A stretch of DNA of 64,000 nt from Lamellibrachia columna (lineage: Eukaryota; Annelida; Polychaeta; Sabellida; Siboglinidae): NCBI GenBank assembly GCA_963662155.1, contig OY759268.1, positions 58,852,140-58,916,139 of the forward strand, read 5' to 3'. Under the pieces are notes generated by a model. That model was not told the DNA's origin. It searched no databases and saw only the letters and a list, made by a program, of their open reading frames with translations. Shown one piece after another: positions 21,483 through 33,554 of this stretch (its first letter is position 1; each line of letters begins with the position of its first letter). The position numbers were made by a program, and so were the translations under genes.

Positions 21483-22199
21483 TTAGAAAGCTCCAACTTC
21501 ATAGCTACCATCACTAGTGCTTGTACCAGCCTGTACAACCTGCCTCCTCTTTCTACTGATCTTGGCTGCTTCTGTTGCTTGCTTTTCAGCTGACAACACC
21601 CGCTTTCGGTCAATGCAGAGGAAACCTACTTTTGTGAAAGCACCCTGCTCAAGACTTAGCATCTGAAATATGGGCAACCTTCCCATTTCCCCCTCATTAT
21701 GCACAATAGCTGCATCATACACTGCTACTTCTAGCCTCATTCTGCCCACAAACACACTCTTTGGGCATCGATTCCAGATCAAATGGTGGAAACTCTCATT
21801 TGACTTTTGTGTTCCACCATGCGTGCACTCGGACAACAAACTGTCAGTGCTCAGTGTCTCAAACACAGGTTTGATTGCCTTCAGCACAAACTTAGGCAGA
21901 GACTTCCTGTTGGCTCTGTCCACATCACTATAGTATAGTGTGCCGGGCACCAGCCACCACAATCCCTGTGGTCCTTACCTCGGAGCTTCCAGATGGCCAT
22001 CACTGCCGTTTTCATTTTGCCTACAAGTGTTTTTCAAGTTCATAACAGCATTACATGCCCTGCATGTAAAACGTACAGTAGTTGCAACGCCTGCACCCAA
22101 CTTAGTTGCATCATACCCACTGTGCTGACATGTGGGACACGGGAACTGCTGTACGAACTCCACGAGTGGTCGAATGTCAAACAACCGGTATCCACTCAT
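21483..22199 (-). pseudogene. Mutator-like transposase-derived gene lacking the catalytic core
   Basis: The minus strand first encodes FDIRPLVEFVQQFPCPTC and FTCRACNAVM, a Cys4 zinc-knuckle-like N-terminus typical of the animal 'Mutator-like transposase' family, then immediately the C-terminus of the same family: CTHGGTQKSNESFHHLIWNR, CPKSVFVGRMRLEVAVYDA and a basic tail ISRKRRQ. The several hundred residues with the transposase catalytic region are missing between them. The halves (22199-21979 and 21927-21483) are separated by 51 bases with a GT...AG boundary (gtaagg...ctatag), and the joined phase (2) keeps the reading frame. It is either a simple internal deletion or a spliced, coreless derivative. 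No terminal inverted repeats were located. Confidence 0.65.
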
Positions 22200-22363
22200 A
22201 TATTAGATTATATGGGTTTCTGGCTATTCTGAAAGACATTTTGAAGAGGACACAAGTACCACATTTGATTTAGCCTAGGTTTAGCCTACAACTTAGAGTA
22301 TGTCAATGTGCTTTAGTCTGGACTCTGGTGTAAATGACATTTAACTATAAACTCATTAAGATA

Positions 22364-24690
22364 CCACATCACGTGACAGAGAACCAGATAGACCACATCT
22401 GCATAGGCAAGACATTCAGAAGGTCCCTTCAGGACGTGAGAGTGAAGAGAGGAGCCGATGCTGCGTCTGACCACCACCTGCTTGTTGCCATACTGAAGCT
22501 GAAACTTAAGAAAAACCGAATGGAGACAGCAGTGAAGCGAAAAAAGTACAATGTCAGCTTCCTGAAGGATGCACAGACAAGAGAGGAATACAGATTGAAG
22601 CTCACCAACAGATTCCAAGTGCTGCAAGAGCTGCTCGAAGAAGAAACTGACCTAAACAAGCAGTGGCAGAACATAAAAGAGACATGGACATCAACCTGCC
22701 AGGAAGTTGTTGGCCCCAGGACACCGCAGCAGAAAGAGTGGATTTCAGTGGAAACTTTGCGCAAGGTCCAGATGCGGAAGGAGAAGAAAACAGCAGTAAA
22801 CAACAGCCGCACAAGAACAGCAAAGGCAAAAGCGCAAGAAGAATATGCAGAAGTCAACAGAGAAGTAAAGAAGAGCATAAAGGTGGACAAGAGAAACTAC
22901 ATCGACAGCCTGGCAGAGGAAGCGGAACAGGCAGCAGGAAGAGGAAACATGAAAGAGCTTTACGACACTACCAGGAAACTGTCAGGCAAGTACTGCCACC
23001 CAGAGCGACCAGTGAAGGACAAAGAGGGAAATGCTATCATAGGAAATGAACAACAGCTGGACAGATGGGCCGAGCATTTCGAGGAACTCCTGAACAGACC
23101 CGCCCCGCCAAACCCGCCTGTCATCCACCCAGCAGAAGATGACCTACCTATTAACTGCGACAGACCTGCCAGAGAAGAAATCAAGAAAGCTATACAACAG
23201 CTGAAGACCAATAAGGCATCAGGGCCAGATGATATTCCGGCAGAAGCACTCAAGGCAGTTGTGGACACTTCCGTGGAACTACTTTACCCTCTATTTGGGA
23301 AGATATGGGAAGAGGAAGAAGTGCCAGCAGACTGGAGAGAAGGCTACCTCATCAAGATCCCCAAGAAAGGAGACCTCAGAAATTGTGCTAACTACAGAGG
23401 GATCACACTCCTGTCAGTGCCAGGGAAAGTCTTCAACAGGATCATCTTGGAAAGGATGAAAGATATGGTCGACCCAATGCTTAGAGACCAGCAAGCCGGA
23501 TTCCGCCAGAACAGATCATGTTTAGACCAGATCGCAACATTGCGCATCATAGTAGAACAATCCTTAGAATGGAACTCTTCCCTCTACGTGAACTTCGTTG
23601 ACTATGAAAAGGCATTTGACAGTGTTGACAGGAAGACCCTCTGGAAACTGCTACGACACTATGGGGTACCCACTAAACTGGTCAACCTAATCAAGAACAG
23701 CTATGACGGAACAGGCTGTAGGGTAATCCATGGAGGACAGTTCACCTGTCGCTTCTAGGTAAAGACTGGAGTAAGACAAGGCTGCCTGCTGTCCCCATTC
23801 CTCTTCCTCCTGGCCATTGACTGGATTATGAAGATGACCACAGTACAGAGGACAAGTGGGATCCAGTGGACACTATGGACGCAACTTGAAGACCTGGACT
23901 TCGCCGATGACTTGGCACTGCTGTCTCACAGCCATCAACAGATGCAGGACAAGACGACAGAACTGGCAGCTGTCTCCTTACAAGTGGGCCTGAACATCCA
24001 CAAAGGAAAGACCAAGGTCCTCAGGATGAATGCAGCCAGCACTGACCCAGTCACACTGGAGGGAAATGCACTGGAGGAGGTAGAGACCTTCACATACCTC
24101 GGCAGTGTCATCAACAAGCGGGGCGGCACAGACGCAGACGTCAGAGCAAGGATAGGCAAGGCAAGAGTGGCATTCCTGCAACTGAAGAACATCTGGAGCT
24201 CCAGGGTACTGTCATCACGCACAAAGATCCGGTTGTTCAACTCCAACGTGAAGATGGTCTTGTTGTATGGAGCACAAACATGGAGGATAACCAACACCAC
24301 CATCAACAAAGTGCAGACCTTTGTCAACAACTGCCTGAGAAGAATCCTCCAGATCCACTGGCCAGACACCATCAGCAACAGTGAATTGTGGGAAAAGACA
24401 CAACAACGACCTGTCGAAGAGGAAATCAGAAGAAGAAGATGGGCCTGGATTGGCCACTCGCTCCGAAAACCAGTAACAAGCACCACCAGGCAAGCGCTGA
24501 CATGGAATCCTCAAGGCAAACGGAGAAGAGGACGACCAACACGTGGCGACGGGACCTCCAGGCAGACACCAGGAAGATGGGCTACACCTGGAACCAGTTA
24601 GAGAGGATGGCCCAGGACAGGGGACTCTGGCGATCTGTTGTCGACGGCCTATGCCCCAAGAGGGGCGATGGGCATAAGTAAGTAAGTAAG
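22364..24690 (+). mobile_element. LINE family B, copy B1: 5'-truncated, nearly intact, with 11-bp TSD
   Basis: Flanked by identical 11-bp direct repeats 'tcattaagata' (22353-22363 and 24691-24701), with an (AAGT)n tail at 24675-24690: a textbook target-primed insertion. The coding frame starts within the endonuclease (QIDHICIG, SDHHLLVA), then a basic linker, then the RT: NKASGPDDIP (23210), QAGFRQNRSCLDQ (23490), FVDYEKAFDSVDR (23600), [23 protein letters not shown] (23900), and the C-terminal [10 protein letters not shown], the last part of which is out of frame but readable. Only one in-frame stop (TAG at 23756-23758) breaks the main frame before a late frameshift, so this is a young copy. 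The clade is RTE- or I/Nimb-like; I cannot decide. Confidence 0.9.
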
Positions 24691-24892
24691 TCATTAAGAT
24701 AATATTTTACATTAACAATTACTATAAGCGATACCAACAATGTCATTTGCAGCAATACAATGCAGACAGTACCAACCCAGGCTCAGACCAAGAGACTACA
24801 ACTTCAAGTTATTGTTAGGCCTACATCTTACATTTGTTTACAAAATTAATAGAGCACTTATTTTTTAGTAAATAAACAACTCCTATACATAC

Positions 24893-24945
24893 CTGAAGAT
24901 GCTTGACAATCCCATGTATGATAGTTGACTGAATGATCACTGTAC
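24893..24945 (-). CDS. Candidate small exon with nearby CCAAT boxes
   Basis: On the minus strand a 53-bp open segment (TVIIQSTIIHGIVKHLQ) lies between 'gtactag' and 'gtatgt', 2 bases in and phase 0 out. About 110-160 bp upstream are CCAAT-type motifs on both strands (gattggct at 25057, accaatag at 25103). It could be the first coding exon of a minus-strand gene, perhaps of the Mutator-derived sequence, but I recognise no family. Confidence 0.25.
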
Positions 24946-25656
24946 CTAGTACATCAAGTCAAAAATAAACAGAGCAAAATAAATTGTCTGCAACTTTCTT
25001 CCGCGTGTTGTCAGAGCCGAAAGTAATCCAAGACCAAGCATCGCCATAAGCTCGACTCTGATTGGCTCATCCACGAGCTCTGCCTATCTTGTTGTACAAA
25101 CAACCAATAGAAACCAAGATTTCAAAAAACTTGCTGGCTGCATTAAGGACGCTATATAGTGCAAAATAAGCAGCTTGTGAAAACCTGATGTAAATTGGTT
25201 GAGTAGATCGTGATATATTCATTTAAAATTATGCATATTTAATTAGGCAACTAATACAAGTCATACATTAGATTATTATTGTGGTTACTAAAATGCACAT
25301 TTATTAATATGTATAAGTTTCATTTCGATGTTAATTTAACAGTGTGCATAGAATGATAACTATGTCTCATTATGGTGAAGAAATAAAAAATTTCATGTAA
25401 AAAAAAAATAATAATATTTAGGGGGTTATACCTGTCCTTGAGTTGAGTGAACACTGACAATGTTGTTGTTATTGTGTAAACATCGTTCTAGTACTGGATG
25501 CTGCATACTTCTTTCTAGCTATGTTATTATTGTGGACACACTCGTGGTATGGTGTGTGGGCTGTGTGTTATTTTGTTCTATGCTACATAACTATCACATT
25601 TGTTTTATATTTAGATTATCTATTTATCAGCAACAGTTGTTGCGTAAACCTCTGAA

Positions 25657-28600
25657 ATGACTAAAAACCTGGTAAAAATAGACTCGTGTTTAGTTTGTGA
25701 GAGTAATCCTTTTGTAAAATGTGGACTATGTGAGTCTACCTTTCATAAGACTTGTACCAATATAACACAATATCAGTTTATGTTAATGCTCAGAAAAAAT
25801 GTATTTACCGCTGTCCAACCTGCTGTGAGGTTTTCCCATTTGAAGATATGAGCAATGATGAACATATTTTTTTAAACTCACCAATTGAACAAGATTATCA
25901 AGTTTATAAATTAGTTGATATATGTTCCCAGAATTTAGCTCTTCCAACTATTCTGATTATAATAGTTTCAACTTTGAAAATGATATTGATCCAGCTACCA
26001 ACTTCTACAATAATTACATCTGAATACAATACAAGAATTACATCTGAAATTTGATATCATCGCTGTATCTGAAACATGGGCTGAACTGGATGTCATTGAT
26101 GATTTTAATCTAACTGACTACAGTGCTTAACATGTAACTAGAGAAACCCGTAAGGGTGGTGTTGCATTATATATATGCATCGAACTAACATGCAGACTAC
26201 TTGAAACAAAAACCATGAAAGTTGAAAACATTTTTGAATGTGTTACTGTACAAATAGCCATAAAGAATCACACTAATGTTATTATCAACTGTATATACAG
26301 AACCCCTGGTTCAAATTTAGATATATCTTGTAAAAAAATAGAACACATTTTAGGTGATGTAAAAGCACTCAAAACAATATTTCTGTGTGGGAACCTGAAT
26401 ATTGATTTGTTAAAGCATGAACACCACAGCAATATTAAACACTGTCTTGATTTGATGTATAGCCTAGGTCTTTACCCTCTAAACCAACCAGAATTACAGA
26501 CATTTCAGCTACACTAATAGACAACATATTCACAAATGAAATGCGGAACAATATCACCTGTGGTATTCTGTTTAATGATATCAGTGACCACCTGCCAATC
26601 TTTGCACTATGTGAGTATCAAATAAGGAGAAATACTAAAATGGATACTCAGTACACGAGTAATAAATAAAGACACCATAACTTTACTTACACAAGAACTA
26701 AGCTTACAATCATGGGATGATATTTTAAACTTATATGATGTAAATCAGGCATATGATTTATTCTTAAACAAATTCATGGGTTTGTTTAACAAGCATTGCC
26801 CTATGAAAAGAATTTACGAAAAAGTAACATTTATAAGAAACCTTGGTTTAACAAAGGTTTAAAACGTGTTTGTGCCAAAAAAAGAAGCTTTACAAAGCAT
26901 TTGTCATATCCTGTTCACATGAAGCTGAATTAAAATACAAATCCTACAAAAACAAATTGATGTCTATATTAAAGTTCGCCGAAAAAGCATATTACAGCGA
27001 AATGTTGGAGAAACAAAAAAACAATGTAAAGGGAATCTGGAAAATTGTAAACACAGTAATCAACAAACAATTCAATCCTCCAACTTATCCTGCCTATTTC
27101 ATGGGCAATGATGAAGAGATGTGTGATAAGCAGGACATTGCAAATGGATTTAATAATTTGTTTACAAACATTGGACCCAATCTTGCAAAACAAATTACTC
27201 TACCTAAAAAGGTTTTTGATTATTTGGGAAAAGAACTTGATAAAGGTATATTTCTAAGTCCTGTTACTAAGACCAAAACATTATTAGAACTGTTCAAAAT
27301 TTTAAGAGCAAAATGTCAACAGATTGTAATGATTTAAACATGAGCATGATTAAGACATTACTGCTCATGTTGTAAAACCTTTGAAGTACATATGTAATGT
27401 TTCTATTAACACTGGAATATTTCCAAATCAAATGAAAATAGCTAAAGTTATTCCTATTTTTAAGTCTGGTGAGAAAGGTGTGTTTACAAATTACAGACCT
27501 ATTTTTTTGTTGCCCCAATTCTCGAAAATCCTGGAGAAATTATACAATGATAGGTTAGATAGTTTTATGTTTAAATACAGCATTCTCAGCCCTAGTCAGT
27601 ATGGATTTAGATCAAACATATCAACATCACATGCCTTAATAGAATTGATTGAAGAAATTATACAGTGATAGGTTAGATAGTTTTCTATTTAAATACAGCA
27701 TTCTCAGCCCTAGTCAGTATGGATTTAGATCAAACATATCAACATCACATGCCTTAATAGAATTGGTTGAAGAAATTATACAATGATAGGTAAGATAGTT
27801 TTCTATTTAAATACAGCATTCTCAGCCCTAGTCAGTATGGATTTAGATCAAACATATCAACATCACATGCCTTAATAGAATTGGTTGAAGAAATTATACA
27901 ATGATAGGTTAGATAGTTTTCTATTTAAATACAGCATTCTCAGCCCTAGTCAGTGTGGATTTAGATCAAACATATTAACATCACATGCCTTAATAGAATT
28001 GATTGAAGAAATTATACAATGATAGGTTAGATAGTTTTCTATTTAAATACAGCATTCTCAGCCCTAGTCAGTATGAATTTAAATCAAACATATCAACATC
28101 ACATGCCTTAATAGAATTGATTGAAGAAATTACTGCTTCTCTTGATAATAATAAATATGCCATTGGCATATACCGTCAACCATAATATATTGGCAAAAAA
28201 TATACTTTTATGGCATTCATGGTGTTGCACATAAATGGATTATGAGTTACTTGGAAAACAGAAGTCAATTTGTGCACTATGAAAATTGTGACTCAGAAGT
28301 ATTCAAAATATGTTGTGGTGTGCCACAAGGATCTGTTTTAGGTCCGAAGTTGTTTATTCTGTACATAAATGATATTTGTAATGTTTCAAATTTTGTTAAG
28401 TTTATCTTATTTGCAGATGATACCAACATGTTCTACAGTAATAGTGATATAGCTGATCTTGTCCAGTTGACAAATATTGAATTAGAAAAGTAACGTGTAT
28501 GGTTTGCAGTAAACAGGCTTTCTCTCAATATATCAAAGACAATTAATGTTTTTTGGTAATCGTATTTTAAAGACACACATCTCTATACATATAAGTAAGG

Positions 28601-29230
28601 AAGAAATTAGTAAGGTTGAATTCAAATTTTGTTTAGGTATTTTGATTGATAATAAATTAACATGGAAAAACACATTTCTATGATAAAATGTAAACTCTCT
28701 AAGAGTTGTGCCATAATGTATAGAGCCAGCTTTGTCATTGATAAATGTGGAATGCTTATTTTATACCATTCTCTCTGTCTGCCATACATCATGTACTGCA
28801 TCGAAGTATGGGGCAATACATATGCTACTAATCTAAATTGTTTAGTATTGTTACAAAAAAGGTTGTGCGTTTAATTGGTAGAGCTAAGAGGTCAGACCAC
28901 ACTTCTTGTCTATTCTCAGAGTTACGTATCCTGAAAGTACAAGATATTGTGGAAATACAAACTGCACTTATTATGTACAAGGCAAATAACAATTTGCTAC
29001 CAGTGAATATACAAAAGTTGTTTACATTGTACAAGTCAGTCTATGTAACCAGACAAAGTCCCACTTTAAAAAAAATTATGCTCGTACCAATTTAAAGAGA
29101 ATGTGTATTTCAGTTAAAGGTGTAATACTATGGAACTCTCTTCACAGCTCTTTAGTATGTTGTAGAAACGTTCGTTTAAAAAAATACACTGCTAACATTT
29201 TGGTTAGCTATGTAGTATAAATATAACAGC
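25657..29230 (+). mobile_element. LINE family D with PHD-like ORF start, endonuclease and RT; broken
   Basis: The 5' frame encodes a PHD-like finger (CLVCESN, KCGLCESTFHKTC, and after a frameshift at about 25790 YRCPTC). Endonuclease pieces follow: FDIIAVSETWAELD (26050), NCIYRTPGSNLD (26290), LCGNLNIDLL (26390) and ISDHLPIFAL (26580). RT pieces: NYRPIFLLPQFSKILEKLYN (27500), SQYGFRSNISTSHALIEL, GVPQGSVLGPKLFILYINDI (28317) and ILFADDTNMFYSN (28405). The tail ends near 29230 after VKKYTANI. Multiple stops, shifts and a five-fold 118-bp amplification make it dead. It belongs to the CR1/L2/Jockey-like group and differs clearly from families A and C. Confidence 0.85.
27544..28133. repeat. 118-bp tandem repeat inside the RT domain of LINE D, five copies
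   Basis: 'acaatgatagg' (once acagtgatagg) recurs at 27544, 27662, 27780, 27898 and 28016, exactly 118 bp apart. Each unit encodes the RT fragment LYNDRLDSFLFKYSILSPSQ and TSHALIELIEEI. As 118 is not a multiple of three the frame changes at every junction. Copies differ by only a few bases. Confidence 0.95.
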
Positions 29231-29576
29231 TTGGCTGTATAAATATTGATTTATTGTAGCCACAAAAAAAATATTGTTTTGTTTATGCTGGTCTTTACAT
29301 GTTATCCTTGAACTACGCTACAGTGACTATCTAGTCTAAACACTAATATTTCATTATTCATACTGAAATATATATAGTTAAGTTGTAATTATGCATGTTG
29401 CATACTGTAATTATTTGCTTCTTGTTATATTTATGGTAATTGGGCAAGTGTTATAAGTGACACACTTCTTCTTGCCCTTTTCAATATCAAGACTGTCGTT
29501 TATATTTAATGCTTGCCTATTTTTTGTGTTGTGTTGTTGTTGTTGTTGAAATAAAGATCTGATATAATGGCACGTC

Positions 29577-29965
29577 ACCTCTCTCTCTCTCGGGGGTGGC
29601 ACATCCTCTCTCTCTCGGGGGTGGCACATCCTCTCTCTCTCGGGGGTGGCACATCCTCTCTCTCTCTCGGGGTGGCACATCATCTCCCTCTCGGGGGTTA
29701 CACATCCTATCTCTCTCGGGGGTGGCACATCCTCTCTCTCTCGGGGGTGGCACATCCTCTCTCTCTCGGGGGTGGCACATCCTCTCTCTCTCTCGGGGGT
29801 GGTATATCCTCTCTCTCTCTCGGGGTGGCACATCCTCTCTCTCTCGGAGGTGGCACATCCTCTCTCTCTCGGAGTGGCACATCCTCTCTCTCTCTCTCTT
29901 CTCTCTCTGTCTCGGGGGTGGCACATCCTCTCTCTCTCGGGGGTGGCACATCCTCCTCACTGCGG
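29577..29965. repeat. 25-bp minisatellite, possibly exonic (copy 2)
   Basis: Same unit as at 16092-16380 ('tctctctctcgggggtggca' plus 'catcc') but a different copy number. The minus-strand exon starting at 29981 runs into it in frame and stays open to a stop at 29707. Confidence 0.85.
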
Positions 29966-32585
29966 TTGTTGTCGGCCACATCTGCAAATTAGACAACAAT
30001 AAATAAAAGAAGCAGCTGTAATTATGATGGTGTTGATATGATCTGTGTGTTTTTAACACATTTCATATAACTCAACATCTGAAACAGACAATATTCTTAA
30101 AATCACAACAATTAAAATGTTTATTATGAATAAAACAATGTATTGTGATCACAAGGCGAGTCATTCCTAGATCATATTATTATTCACTAGAAAAAGCTGA
30201 TGAAGTGATGAAATGTTTATATTTCTATAAACATTTCATTTTAATAATAATTTAATTATTAAGCATTTATAATTATAATTATTAATCTAACTTGAATAGC
30301 TCACACACACACATACCAAATGTTGGTTTTCTGCAGTTTCCCAAACCGGATGTTGATGTACGGGAGCCTGGAATACATTTAGACGAAACATGATTATTTG
30401 TTCATCATAAATATAACACATTTTGTACATTATGTAATAGTGATGACATTTAGTCAGAATTAATTTGTATCATTATGACATGGCACTGGGATGTTTCAAA
30501 GCAGCTTGAAATGAACGCATTATAGAAATTACACAAATACTATTGTGATGTGCTAATTCAGGGACGGAAGTCTTTATTTATAAATAAGTTAAGTTGTTTT
30601 GTTATAAAGGCTTGTAAACTTCAAAATAACTGTATTCTGCTATCAGGACTGCTTTAAAAGTAACTTATTTTGATAACTACCAGAATGCTGGAAAAAGCAT
30701 GTCTCGTCTTCAACATTGCAGCCTTTACATCCGTCTCACACTTGTGTTGGCCGAAAATGTGTCGGTTTAATTTTCCGCCGCTGATAACTGCCTGGCAGTA
30801 TATGCAGCACCTAATTGGTCTGTCACAGGTTGTTTTCCCATTCCTAGGATAACAGTAAGTTAACTGAAGGAACAAGATATTGAAATAGTGCAATAATTTG
30901 TTGCTAGATAATTATACAGTCAAACCTGTTTTTTATCAAAGGTATAACTGTTAATGGCTGATGGTCTCTTTATGCAGGTAGTCGCTTGAGCAGGTTTGAC
31001 TGTCTATATACACTAGATAGAGAGCTCTGTTTGTGCTCAAGTTGGCAGCAAATGGGACAAAGACCTGGTGAATGACATTAAGACATATGTGGCAGAATGT
31101 ATGATCACAAACTTGAAGTCAAAGCTTAGCAATACTACAACACAAACATGTGTTTCCAAACACCAACATGAATCAAATCTAAAACAACACTGAAATAAAA
31201 GCTTAGGAATAATAGATCCAACAAATATAAAATTAAACAAAGGCTTACTTTTTGCCTGCATCATCAGATCCAGATGTGTTGGCCGCTGTATCGATAAGGC
31301 TGAAGAACAATTATAAACATGATCTGAAAACGACTGTAATCAAATATTGCACGGAAGAATACAACAATATTTTCACTGTTTTCAAGTAGAGCAGCACCAA
31401 GACAAAAAATTATGTAGGTTTGAAGGATACTTGTCAGAATAAGATTTGTTCAATGACCATATATTTAAGTGTTTGATTTATGTTTGTGAAGTGAATGTAA
31501 TAAAGTTATTGCTTGTGATCTATATTGTATATATGTTAATGGGACTGAATTAGTGTATTTACATAAATCTGTAATTGTGTCTCAAAATCTATGAAACCCT
31601 ACTACCCTGTTAGCCACATTGATCATGCGTTTAATCAATATTAAGTAAGTTAGTTTCAATTATTAAAAAAAAAAATTAATTGAAGCTAAATTAATCTAAC
31701 TACCATCAAATGATACAGACGCATCAACAAGTTCTTCCGATTGTTTTCGTGAAGAAATCTTCTGCAAAGGAAAAATATGAATTTTTATTCAACCGACTGC
31801 AGAAGTTACTTAAACTATTCAAACACTGCATATTTGGACATAGGTGGCATGGGGTTGTGCTCTTGTGCAGTCGCCATGGCAACAGCTGTCAGTACTGGAG
31901 CTGCCACCGTTGGGGTCAGAGGTGGCATGGGGTTGTGCTCTTGTGCAGCTTCCGTGATTACATTAGTTACCATAGCAGCAGTGAAATCAGAGTCTTGGAA
32001 TACGTATATGGTTAGTGACCACAGACCTTTAACACAAAAAAGGAATTACCTTGACAGGCGTTTTCTTTCACAACGAAATCAGTTTCGCACGTTAGATACG
32101 CAGCACTGTCACTGGCGGAGCATTCTTTACAGTTAGCCACGGAACATGCTGGAACAAAGAGAGCCGTTAGTAATATCATTACACAATATTAAAAATGCAC
32201 TCTACTTTATATATCATTACCATTATTCTTTAGATCTATAAGCTCGCTGGAGTTAGAAAACAATGTTTACAAACATATTAATCAGAATTAGATATTTGAA
32301 TTTAAATCTTGACGTTTAATCGACTCCTCTTTCCTTTTCATTTCTAAAATCTGTGACGTTTATTCGGTAATTTGATCTTGTTCCATATTTACCGATGCCT
32401 TTCTTCAGGAGCTACACTACATGTTGTCCAATCAACTCTGGGCTGTGCCTTGATTCTATGGCAGGTGTCACATTGTTGGGAGGCCACTCACATGTTGTGT
32501 CACCATCACTGAGCCATAATTCAGGGATTGCCTCTACCTCCAGGTTGGGATAAAATGACACAACTGCGTAAATATTGTACCTCAC
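29707..32585 (-). pseudogene. DUF4806-N / acidic / C2H2 gene copy B2
   Basis: Minus-strand exons: 32585-32393 (VRYNIYAVVSFYP, EVEAIPELWLSDGDTTCEWP, the N-terminal segment typical of DUF4806-type proteins; phase 0 to 1; contains an in-frame TAG near its end); 32148-32050 (CSVANCKECSASDSAAYLTC, 1 to 1); 31993 to about 31825 (DSDFTAAMVTNVITEAAQEH, weak donor); 31761-31704 (SSPKQSEELVDASVSFD, 0 to 1); 31299-31249 (LIDTAANTSGSDDAGK, 2 to 2); 30843-30654 (C2H2 finger CIYCQAVISGGKLNRHIFGQH, stop TAA). A poly(A) signal follows (AATAAA, minus, 30578-30573). Further exons at 30390-30317 and 29981-29707 match those of B1 and would need alternative 3' splicing. The exon bridging phase 1 to 2 is lost, so the whole frame is broken. 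The finger suggests nucleic-acid binding; otherwise unknown. Confidence 0.55.
30917..31002. mobile_element. Short MITE with CAGTCAAACCTG ends
   Basis: An 86-bp element whose ends 'cagtcaaacctg' and 'caggtttgactg' are perfect 12-bp inverted repeats, with TA next to the left end and a near match on the right. This terminus is typical of mariner/Tc1-like non-autonomous elements in invertebrates (recalled knowledge, not searched). Confidence 0.65.
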
Positions 32586-32763
32586 CTAATATGAATAGAA
32601 AAAAATGTGAAAAAGAGCACATAAATATGTATGGAGAACCAGTAGGACAATAAAAAGCTCACAAGTTCACCAAATATACAAACAGACTGGTCAATACTTC
32701 CCTCTATAGTGTATGAATCATTGGCAAAGACACAAAGCAGGGCTTGAAATTGACGCTTGTCTG

Positions 32764-33012
32764 GGACAAGTAGCTACCAGTGACAGTGTAGGACAAGTAG
32801 CTACCAGTGACAGTGTAGGACAAGTAGCTACCAGTGACAGTGTAAGACAAGTAGCTACCAGTGACAGTGTAGGACAAGTAGCTACCAGTGACAGTGTAGG
32901 ACAAGTAGCTACCAGTGACAGTGTAGGACAAGTAGCTACCAGTGACAGTGTAGGACAAGTAGCTACCAGTGACAGTCAGTGTAGGACAAGTAGCTACCAG
33001 TGACAGTGTAGG
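32764..33012. repeat. 27-bp minisatellite (copy 1)
   Basis: About nine copies of 'ggacaagtagctaccagtga' plus 'cagtgta'. The period is a multiple of three, giving a plus frame repeating GQVATSDSV and a minus frame repeating YLSYTVTGS, but it lies upstream of the minus-strand gene's first recognised exon, so translation is unlikely. Confidence 0.9.
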
Positions 33013-33363
33013 ACAAATTACTCACGCTCACAACAACAGCAAGGGTTAGTTCAATCAGGTTTTGTGCAGAGTGGACGAGGGAAACTTTGATAAACAGATC
33101 CTTGTGTTTTGTCTGAAGTTATTTATGCGTTAGACGAACGTTCTCCCATTATCGCCCACATGCACATATCGAATTCATACATACTAGTGTTACAATACCT
33201 GTGTAACACTAATTTAGAACACATACTCAAAGTTGATTGGAATATGTCAATGACTAACATGTATACAAAATATGCAGTCAGCTTAAAAACTGTTTGCTTA
33301 ACTGTCGCCTTAGGCAGACCAAGTGCGCGATATACACAGTTCGACTTGTTTGTGGCAGTGACG

Positions 33364-33371
33364 TGACGTCA
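33364..33371. promoter_or_regulatory. Perfect CRE-type palindrome TGACGTCA
   Basis: Within 'cagtgacgtgacgtcagctc', about 780 bp upstream on the minus strand of the first exon of gene copy B2. Together with the one upstream of B1 it is a candidate shared promoter element; unproven. Confidence 0.3.
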
Positions 33372-33554
33372 GCTCATCGCTGTCGCTATTTATGCTTATT
33401 AATAAACATACACACGGACGACCGCGATTAATTCAATATACATAACAGGATATTACCCATAATTGTTTTAAACAAATCATTTTAAACAGTCTTTTGATAT
33501 ATCATGCACATTGTGATGATGTACAATACTACTTTACCAATTTCATTTGTATAT

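Larger units (their letters stand above)
29550..31830. repeat. Segmental duplication SD1, copy 2 (partner 15950-18210)
   Basis: Direct-orientation partner of SD1 copy 1. Relative to copy 1 it carries about 500 extra bases at 30391-30910 with the C2H2 terminal exon and lacks most of the exon at 17799-17859 (only 'tttgtgaagtgaat' remains at 31483). Confidence 0.85.

Noticed and set aside
22429..22890. Minus-strand 153-codon frame, and similar frames over 23-24.7 kb
   Set aside because: Shadows of the plus-strand LINE B coding frame, which has clear RT motifs.
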